This document shows, one piece after another, positions 14,233-19,987 of a stretch of DNA of 19,987 nt. A program made the position numbers and the translations under genes. The notes under the pieces were generated by a model, which was not told the DNA's origin, did no database searches, and saw nothing but the letters and a program-made list of their open reading frames with translations. The stretch is from Clostridiaceae bacterium (GTDB taxonomy: Bacteria > Bacillota > Clostridia > UBA1212 > DUPL01). The stretch spans positions 1 through 19,987 of the forward strand of contig JAAYLF010000242.1 in assembly GCA_012522035.1 (NCBI GenBank), in the 5' to 3' direction. Each line of letters begins with the position of its first letter. Within the stretch, counting starts at the first letter, position 1.

Positions 14233-14260
14233 ATTATATTACATAAATATTATATGTCAA
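14233..14260 (-). promoter_or_regulatory. consensus promoter of the candidate ncRNA
   Basis: On the - strand, TTGACA (14260-14255), a 16-bp AT-rich spacer and TATAAT (14238-14233): both hexamers are perfect consensus. It points away from the + strand gene at 14402 and straight into the structured region, with a predicted start near 14226. Confidence 0.72.
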
Positions 14261-14346
14261 TACTTGTTTTTTATGTTCCATTGTTTTGTACGTCCAATAT
14301 TTAAAATTTTACTATGGCATTTTTTTAAACGTTTTTCGCATACTTT

Positions 14347-14355
14347 TGATATAAT
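14347..14355 (+). promoter_or_regulatory. extended -10 promoter of the surface-protein/GH20 operon
   Basis: TGATATAAT (TGn plus TATAAT at 14350-14355), about 47 bases before the ATG at 14402. The 11-base string TGATATAATAT is the same as in the promoter at 9962. No clear -35. Confidence 0.5.
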
Positions 14356-14401
14356 ATATGTAACATGCGAGAGAAATAAAGCATATTGCGAGGTGTACAT
14401 A

Positions 14402-15673
14402 ATGAAGAAAACAACCAGATTGATTTTACTCTCCTTGGTACTAATACTATGTCTTGCCCCGTTTGAAGGATTGCATGCGGAACAAAGCGTGATAAAAATG
14501 TACAATGATGAAGCCGCTCCGGATGGAAGCAGGTTCAAAAACACTGGTGAGGGAATAGTAGCTGTACGTCTGAATGTAAAAGGAGGAAAGTTTGTCGGAC
14601 TGGTAGTGCCCAGCTGGTATGCAGCCCCCATGTCCACCGCTCTCATACTGTATAAATGGGATACGGACTACGGTACAACAATCTCAGGTTCTCCTATCTT
14701 TTCAGACATGATAGAAGACTCTGTGTCCCAGGGATGGGTGGATCCCGGTGAGGCAGACTTTACAGTGGATTTTAACAGGGCTTTTGCAGAAGGTGAGTAT
14801 CTGTTGGTGTACTACAGATTGTCAGGAAATCCCCTACATATACCTACCCATGCAGCACATCCTGACAGTATTGCATATTTCGACCAGGAAGTTTATGAGA
14901 ACGTATCATACAGAGTAAGCTGCATAGTGGATCCTGCGGCTGAACTAAACGAAGAGCCGAACAACAATATAGATTCTCAGGAGGTAATAATAGCGGCCTA
15001 TGGTAATGGGCCATCTGCAGATGGTCTGAGCTACATTTCTGTAGGTAACTATGCGAGTGTAGCTCATAAATTTACAGTAAAGAACGGAAAGTTTACAGGA
15101 ATAGTTTTCAATGAGCTGTTCCTTGAGGCTGGATATGGCGAGATTGAACTGAAGGTATATAAATGGAAAGACGACTATAATACCACAACAAGCCAGACTC
15201 CTATCTATCATAATATAATTGAGGCAGAGTCAGGCGGACCTGGACAATACGAAAACTTCTATGTTCGTTTTGACAGGGCTTATGCTCTTGGAGACTATCT
15301 GATTGAAATATCATGTTATGATGGTCTTAACCTTTGGGCACATGCAACAAAAGAAGGAGTTACTTCTTATCTGGATGGAGAGGTGTATGAAGAGGGTACT
15401 TTGAAAATAGATATTATTGAGAACCTTTTTGCAGAGCTTGACGAAAGACCTGTATATACACCGGAACCAACAGAGACACCTGAGCCAACTCCAACGGTTG
15501 AATCTACTCCTACTCAGACTGCCGCTGAGACGGAAAAGCCTGGTGAAACAGATAAGAAAGGTGAAAAAGACAGCGGCAATACTGGTATAATTATTGGTGT
15601 TGCTGTAGTTGCTGTAATTGCAGTAGCTGCAATCGTATATATAATTATCAGAAACAGTAAGGGAAGAGAATAA
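14402..15673 (+). CDS. surface protein: two repeated domains, Thr/Pro linker, C-terminal membrane anchor
   Basis: A 423-residue protein. The ATG at 14402 follows GAGGTG and opens a clear signal peptide (MKKTTRLILLSLVLILC), with cleavage likely after LHA at residue 26. Two related beta-rich domains follow, about residues 45-185 and 213-350. Both carry the pattern G-K-F-x-G-(L/I)-V, then YKW..DY.TT.S..PI(F/Y), F.V.F.RA.A.G.YL, H.A......YFDQEVYE or YLDGEVYE, and a final strand. Then a Thr/Pro-rich linker (TPEPTETPEPTPT), an acidic/lysine segment and a C-terminal hydrophobic helix (about 394-416) ending RNSKGRE, so the protein is held by a single C-terminal transmembrane anchor. No catalytic motif is seen; it is probably a glycan-binding surface protein. 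It is translationally coupled to the GH20 gene one base downstream. Confidence 0.75.
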   Translation: MKKTTRLILLSLVLILCLAPFEGLHAEQSVIKMYNDEAAPDGSRFKNTGEGIVAVRLNVKGGKFVGLVVPSWYAAPMSTALILYKWDTDYGTTISGSPIFSDMIEDSVSQGWVDPGEADFTVDFNRAFAEGEYLLVYYRLSGNPLHIPTHAAHPDSIAYFDQEVYENVSYRVSCIVDPAAELNEEPNNNIDSQEVIIAAYGNGPSADGLSYISVGNYASVAHKFTVKNGKFTGIVFNELFLEAGYGEIELKVYKWKDDYNTTTSQTPIYHNIIEAESGGPGQYENFYVRFDRAYALGDYLIEISCYDGLNLWAHATKEGVTSYLDGEVYEEGTLKIDIIENLFAELDERPVYTPEPTETPEPTPTVESTPTQTAAETEKPGETDKKGEKDSGNTGIIIGVAVVAVIAVAAIVYIIIRNSKGRE

Positions 15674-15674
15674 T

Positions 15675-17231
15675 ATGCTAAAGAAAACTTTATACATCAT
15701 TATGTCATTTATGCTGCTTGGTTTATTGGGTGCCTGCCAGGGAGCAAACCGGGAAAGCAAATTTGTTGATTCTTTCAACATGGTGCCAAACCCCAAGGAG
15801 ATAAAAGGCGAGAAGAATGACAAAGGTGCATATAAAGTGTACAGGTACAATGCAACCATAAAGACTGAGGAAAACGAGTTTAAAAATGCCATGAACTCTT
15901 TTGGCGAGTACGGCAAAAGGCTTTTTGATGTTGAATTCAAGGAAGACAAAAAAGCGGATATCGTATTGAACAAGGATACCGGACTTGATGGTGAAGCATA
16001 CAGAATAGTTGCAGACAAAAAAGGCGTGAAGGTTTATGCATCTACTGAAAAAGGAATAAACAACGGGCTTGCGACCCTTCTTCAAATAATGGAGAAGGCG
16101 GAAGAAGGAGTGTATATCCCGGCTGTTGAAATAAAGGATGCACCTGATTCTACCTACAGAGGCATGATGGTGGACCTGGCAAGAGACTGGCACGAGTTTG
16201 AGTATCTGCTAAACTATGTGGACATGTGCTATTTCTACAAAATCTCTGTACTGCATTTCCACTTTACGGACGATCAGAGCTATACTCTGCCAAGTGATGC
16301 ATATCCTGAACTTCCAACAGAGAACAGACATTACACAAAGGAACAGCTGAATACTTTGGTTGAATATGCCCATGAAAGAGGCATTGAACTTATGCCTGAG
16401 ATAGACATACCAGGTCACTGTACCCAGTTCCAGCAGAAATATCCGAGGATATTCGGCTATGGAGGCATCATTCATCTGCATGATGAAGCGTTTGAAGCTC
16501 TTGAGACAATATTTGACGAGCTGTGTGAAATTTTCAAATACTCCAAATACATTCATATAGGTGGAGACGAAGCAGCCATAGCACAGTGGACCCAGTGCAA
16601 GAAATGCAGGGACTATGCAAAAACGCAAGGTATTGATTCGGACATGTCCGACAAGAGACTTTTGTCAGAGCAGATGCTGGCACATTTTGTATCCCGCATT
16701 GGAGATGTGGTTTTCAAGAATGGAAAAACACCCATAGTTTGGGAAGGTTTTGCAAAAGAGGTAAACGACATGGTGTCAAAGGATATCATCGTCATGAGCT
16801 GGGAGAACTACTATCAGGTAACACCAGACCTTCTCGAAGGCGGATTTACAATAATCAACTGCTCATGGAATCCTATGTATGTGGTAACACCTGTGGCTAA
16901 ATGGCCTGTGGAAGAAGTCTTCCAGTGGGATATTTTCTCATGGAAACCTGTACATCCCCAGTCCCCATATATAAACACTGGGGGAATAAAGATTGAGCCT
17001 AATGACAAGGTTATTGGAGGACAATTACTTGCATGGGGAGACCATATTGAGAGGCAATTCGAAAATGTTGAAGATGGTGTGAAAGCGGAAATGAGGCTGC
17101 TTCTTGAAAGACTTCCTGCCCTAAGCGAAAACACCTGGAACAAGGAAAAGACCCGTACCTTTGAAGAATTCATTGTGGATGCGGAAGCTTTAAACAAAAG
17201 ACTTACACCAATATTGAAAATCGGAGAATAA
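15675..17231 (+). CDS. GH20 beta-N-acetylhexosaminidase, lipoprotein
   Basis: A 518-residue protein. The signal peptide has the lipobox L-G-A-C21. An N-terminal mixed alpha/beta domain (about 30-155, the usual GH20b domain) leads into the catalytic barrel, starting YRGMMVDLARDW. Family motifs follow in order: SVLHFHFTDDQSY, YAHERGIELMPEIDIPGH and YIHIGGDEA, with the catalytic Asp-Glu pair at D298-E299. Later barrel segments ISWEN-like (IVMSWENYY) and the closing ADDHIE-like AWGDHIE are also present. GH20 enzymes remove terminal GlcNAc or GalNAc by substrate-assisted catalysis. As a lipoprotein it should act on the cell surface, next to the two-domain anchored protein of the same operon. The presence of hexosaminidase suggests an amino-sugar-containing glycan as the locus target. 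Confidence 0.93.
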   Translation: MLKKTLYIIMSFMLLGLLGACQGANRESKFVDSFNMVPNPKEIKGEKNDKGAYKVYRYNATIKTEENEFKNAMNSFGEYGKRLFDVEFKEDKKADIVLNKDTGLDGEAYRIVADKKGVKVYASTEKGINNGLATLLQIMEKAEEGVYIPAVEIKDAPDSTYRGMMVDLARDWHEFEYLLNYVDMCYFYKISVLHFHFTDDQSYTLPSDAYPELPTENRHYTKEQLNTLVEYAHERGIELMPEIDIPGHCTQFQQKYPRIFGYGGIIHLHDEAFEALETIFDELCEIFKYSKYIHIGGDEAAIAQWTQCKKCRDYAKTQGIDSDMSDKRLLSEQMLAHFVSRIGDVVFKNGKTPIVWEGFAKEVNDMVSKDIIVMSWENYYQVTPDLLEGGFTIINCSWNPMYVVTPVAKWPVEEVFQWDIFSWKPVHPQSPYINTGGIKIEPNDKVIGGQLLAWGDHIERQFENVEDGVKAEMRLLLERLPALSENTWNKEKTRTFEEFIVDAEALNKRLTPILKIGE

Positions 17232-17237
17232 AAATTT

Positions 17238-17263
17238 GGCCGGAGGAATACCTCCGGCCTTTT
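17238..17263. terminator. bidirectional terminator between GH20 and GH127-like genes
   Basis: GGCCGGAGG, loop AATA, CCTCCGGCC, then TTTT on the + strand. On the - strand the stem is followed by AAATTTTTATT. It lies between two convergent stop codons and can serve both. Confidence 0.88.
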
Positions 17264-17266
17264 AAA

Positions 17267-19108
17267 CTATTCTCTGTTTTCTCTTGGCAGCCAGCTTGCA
17301 AACTCCGACCTTTCATCCCATGTAATGCCTGCTGACTGGTAATCAACCATATTTATATATCCCTTGTCCGTCCTGACTTTTATCTGCATAAGTGCGTCAA
17401 TTCCAGGTTCTACCAAAATGTATTCAGGCTCAGTATCGTATTCACGCACTCTCTTTTGCTGCTTTCTTGGTTCCAAGTCAAGATGCCAGAAAGAAACTTT
17501 TTCATAAATGTCTTCTCCAAGCCTTCTGTCTCTTGCAAGAAGAATCGGACCTCTCATAACAGCTACAAAATCGTCTCCAAGTCTGTTGCTTCCAAGAGGA
17601 GCATCATAAACCCTGCATCCAAGGTCAATATTTATGCAGATAATATCTCCATCCTGCCACTGTCTTTCAACCTTTGCATATCCTTGGTCAATATTGGCGG
17701 CATCTTCATCATTTACGCAAATTTCAAAAGATTTTGTCCAGGAAGGAACTCTGAACATAAGTTCCATTTGTTTCTTTTCCTTTGTCTCTACCTTTATGTT
17801 TACTCTTCCTGTTACGGGATAGTCAGTCTCCACATGAAGGACAAAGTCCTCAAAGGTTACTTTGCCGGGTACATAATAGTTTATGCAAAGTCCTTTCTCG
17901 CTCCTCATGTATATGGCGGATGCAAAAAGCGCAAGACCTGTAGGACCGTTTGCGGTGCAGCAGCTCAGGTCAAAACCGTCGATGTTAAAGCTGTAGTTGA
18001 CTTTTGGATTTCTAGTCCCATTGAATCTTGGGAAGTACTCAAAGAATTTGCCATCCGGCTTTATAGCGCCAATTAGCGCATTGTATGCGGATATTTCTAT
18101 CTGGTCTGCAATCTTTGAGCTGCCTGTCAGTCGGAAAAGCTGATGACAAAGCTTCATCCAGTAAACAGTAACGCAGGTCTCCATCATAAGGTCGATATCC
18201 GGGTTTGTCTGTTCATAGGCGGTATGATTCCACTGCTCGCCAATTCCAGGGCCCAAGTTAAAGGGCTTGTCAGCACCCCCAGAGCCTAGCAGGGTGATTT
18301 CCTGTTCAATAAGCTTGTCGTAAAAGAATTGCACATTATCCAGATATTTTCTGTCACCAGTTGCCCTGTAGAACTCAAGCATTCCTTCAAAGCAGGACAT
18401 CATCTCATAGGCTTTGGCAATGCTTTCTTCAGGTATGCCATTGCTGCCTATGTCTTTCGGATCCTTTTTGTATATTGCCTCAAAGATGTTCTCCCTCTTG
18501 CATGCCCCTGAATCTATGATATATTTTGCAAAATCAAGATATCTCTTTTCTTTTGTCAGACCATACAATCTCACAACAGGCTCAAGGATGGAGCTGGATT
18601 CTATACCGTAAAACGCCCAGCCTGTTTCTGTAATTGGTGTTTTTGGGCTATTTCCCACCTGTGAAATAGTGTAGTCGCAAAGTCTCATTACTGCGTTTAA
18701 AACATCTTCTCTGCCTGTAATGTCATGGAAGGAAAGAAGCCCAAGCATTGCATACTTTCGCTCCCACAAATCGGAGCCGTGAGTACCGTTGGGCTGGGTT
18801 TCATATGGTACTGTACTTATACATCCGTCCTCCTTTTGTACAGACAGCATATCATTTACCGTCTCTTCCAGGATTCCAAACAGTTCCTTATCCTGGGTGA
18901 ACTTATACAGCAGACAGCCTGCACGCACTGTTTTCCCCCAGAATTCCCCCGTGGCAAACTGATTAAGGGTGAGTCTGAAAAAGTCCACAAGTTTCTCATA
19001 ATTGAGTTTCTTCAGTGTGTTCTCCACAATAATGTTGATTTTGTCTTCAAACAGCCCGTCGATCTTTACACTCCCCGCAGGCAGTTCATAGAATACATCT
19101 TTAACCAT
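17267..19108 (-). CDS. GH127-like (DUF1680) beta-L-arabinofuranosidase-family protein
   Basis: A 613-residue protein with a GAAGAGGG site before the ATG at 19108. The N-terminal two thirds form an alpha/alpha toroid. The family signature appears as HTAYEQTNPDIDLMMETCVTVYWMKLCHQLFRLTG, quoted here only by key residues E310 and C312, and later DLSCCTANGPTG with C383-C384. In characterised GH127 enzymes a Glu and three Cys bind zinc, and one Cys of the CC pair is the nucleophile; all are conserved here. The last about 200 residues are beta-sandwich. There is no signal peptide, so it is cytoplasmic. The activity could be beta-L-arabinofuranosidase or another specificity of the GH127/GH146 clan. 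It overlaps the upstream surface-protein gene by 8 nt, so the two are coupled. Confidence 0.88.
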   Translation of the reverse strand: MVKDVFYELPAGSVKIDGLFEDKINIIVENTLKKLNYEKLVDFFRLTLNQFATGEFWGKTVRAGCLLYKFTQDKELFGILEETVNDMLSVQKEDGCISTVPYETQPNGTHGSDLWERKYAMLGLLSFHDITGREDVLNAVMRLCDYTISQVGNSPKTPITETGWAFYGIESSSILEPVVRLYGLTKEKRYLDFAKYIIDSGACKRENIFEAIYKKDPKDIGSNGIPEESIAKAYEMMSCFEGMLEFYRATGDRKYLDNVQFFYDKLIEQEITLLGSGGADKPFNLGPGIGEQWNHTAYEQTNPDIDLMMETCVTVYWMKLCHQLFRLTGSSKIADQIEISAYNALIGAIKPDGKFFEYFPRFNGTRNPKVNYSFNIDGFDLSCCTANGPTGLALFASAIYMRSEKGLCINYYVPGKVTFEDFVLHVETDYPVTGRVNIKVETKEKKQMELMFRVPSWTKSFEICVNDEDAANIDQGYAKVERQWQDGDIICINIDLGCRVYDAPLGSNRLGDDFVAVMRGPILLARDRRLGEDIYEKVSFWHLDLEPRKQQKRVREYDTEPEYILVEPGIDALMQIKVRTDKGYINMVDYQSAGITWDERSEFASWLPRENRE

Positions 19109-19987
19109 TCATATCCCTCTTCTTTTTATTTGATATTAATATTACTACCACAATCAAAATTGCAAGTACAACCATTCCTGCTCCCAAAGCTATTGTCAAA
19201 GTAGTGCCTTTGCCATCACCAAGATATCTGTATGAATAAGCAAACCTCTGGTTTGGTGCCGTGTCGCCGTTTAAATAGAATTCCAATGGATCTCCTTCAT
19301 GCTGCATGTTGTCAAACCATTTAAACTCAATATCAATGGTTTTGGCATTGTCAAGACCTAGAGCATAACGGGGAATTGCAAGTTCCATCTTGTTTTCCGC
19401 TACTTTGTATTCCACATAATCATAGACAATTTCCCAGTTCCAGCCTCCGGTGCTTCTTTCAAGGCGGGTGTAGTCTTCTCCTACATTTCTTCTGCTGAGA
19501 ATATATTGAAAGCCTTCCCAGGACTTGTCGTGGGCTCCTTTACCCTTGACTCTAATAAACAGATTCATCCAGTAAGGCCCGTCATAGGGAGTTATGGGCT
19601 TTACCGTTTCCACATAGAAATATATGTTGTCATTGTCATGGGTTACCTTGCAAACCTTGAAGTCGTTTCTGCCGGAGGTGTTGATATAGCGGTTGTTGCC
19701 AATACCTTTTGCATCCCTGACGGAAATGTCGTACATGTCATCCCTGTACTCAAGCAGAATGTCATCCCAGTCGCCAAAATCGCCATCAATTGTTATGGTT
19801 TTGGGCGTTGGCTCATGTTCCGGTTTGCCTGTACCCTTGAACCTTCTTATGTTTATAGCCAGCTGGTTGTAGAAGTTGTCGTTAAGACCGCCTTCCCTGG
19901 TAGGTTCTATGTCTCTGCTGAATTCCGTGGTAAAGACATCACAGAAACCGCCAAAAGGTGGAGTTGGGTTCTTGGATAATGCAGCCC
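19101..19987 (-). CDS. surface protein with CBM9-like domain and C-terminal anchor, 5' truncated
   Basis: The frame is open to the window edge, so the N-terminus is missing and the ATG at 19736 is internal. About 295 residues are visible. After an end-of-domain segment (REGGLNDNFYNQLAINIRR) there is a short linker with EHEPTPKT. It leads into a CBM9/DOMON-like module starting ITIDGDFGDWDDI and continuing with DIYFYVE-type strands (NIYFYVETV), WNWEIVYDYVEYKV and MELAIPRYALG, about 160 residues. The protein ends with one hydrophobic helix (LTIALGAGMVVLAILIVVVIL) and a positive tail NKKKRDMNG, a C-terminal membrane anchor like that of the gene at 14402. It probably binds or processes glycans on the surface and hands products to the intracellular GH127-like enzyme encoded by the overlapping next gene. 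Confidence 0.75.
   Translation of the reverse strand, partial: AALSKNPTPPFGGFCDVFTTEFSRDIEPTREGGLNDNFYNQLAINIRRFKGTGKPEHEPTPKTITIDGDFGDWDDILLEYRDDMYDISVRDAKGIGNNRYINTSGRNDFKVCKVTHDNDNIYFYVETVKPITPYDGPYWMNLFIRVKGKGAHDKSWEGFQYILSRRNVGEDYTRLERSTGGWNWEIVYDYVEYKVAENKMELAIPRYALGLDNAKTIDIEFKWFDNMQHEGDPLEFYLNGDTAPNQRFAYSYRYLGDGKGTTLTIALGAGMVVLAILIVVVILISNKKKRDMNG

Noticed and set aside
14216..14401. N-terminal extension of the surface-protein frame from 14216.
   Set aside because: It crosses the ncRNA promoter and the extended -10, and the ATG at 14402 has a ribosome binding site and opens a proper signal peptide.

Overview
The window looks like low-to-moderate GC chromosomal DNA from a Clostridia-type Firmicute. 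The evidence is strong AGGAGG-like ribosome binding sites, TTGACA/TATAAT promoters, short-leader lipoproteins, Thr/Pro-rich linkers on surface proteins, and compact operons. No species can be named from the sequence alone. No rRNA, tRNA, CRISPR array or intact mobile element was seen.

Region 1 (1-4451, + strand) is one tight operon. It opens with the 3' end of a large Ig-like extracellular protein. Two tandem PqqD-like proteins, a radical SAM/SPASM enzyme, a 104-residue protein with a lasso-type YxxPxL leader motif and a C-terminal serine, an HPr-kinase-like P-loop protein and two S26 signal-peptidase-like proteins follow. The first S26 protein keeps the Ser/His residues expected of an active enzyme; the second has lost both. 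This reads as a RiPP-type peptide or protein maturation system: recognition by PqqD, radical modification, possible serine phosphorylation and proteolysis. It lacks the lasso macrocyclase and is the leading candidate here for an undescribed system.

Region 2 (4456-6129, - strand) holds a uroporphyrinogen-decarboxylase-like gene followed by a YcxB-like membrane protein gene. The YcxB-like gene appears to use a terminator lying inside the end of the convergent S26-like gene. Region 3 (6301-8437) has two tandem YD-repeat-like lipoproteins, the first broken by a frameshift. After them comes about 670 bases of decayed DNA with what looks like a YcxB-like remnant and a membrane-protein remnant broken at a T8 run.

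Region 4 (8438-19987) is a glycan-degradation locus. It contains a Thr/Pro-linker lipoprotein of unknown fold, a 1009-residue GH106-like glycosidase, an AraC regulator, a two-domain surface protein with a C-terminal membrane anchor, a GH20 hexosaminidase lipoprotein, a GH127-like (DUF1680) glycosidase, and the end of another C-terminally anchored protein with a CBM9-like domain. Surface lipoproteins and anchored proteins probably bind and trim a complex glycan, and the leaderless GH106-like and GH127-like enzymes finish the oligosaccharides in the cytoplasm. The AraC gene and the distant URO-D-like gene share an identical 13-bp promoter element, which hints at co-regulation.

Between the AraC gene and the next surface-protein gene lies a likely non-coding RNA of about 200 nt on the - strand. 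It has a consensus promoter, two tandem copies of a structured motif, two further hairpins and an intrinsic terminator.
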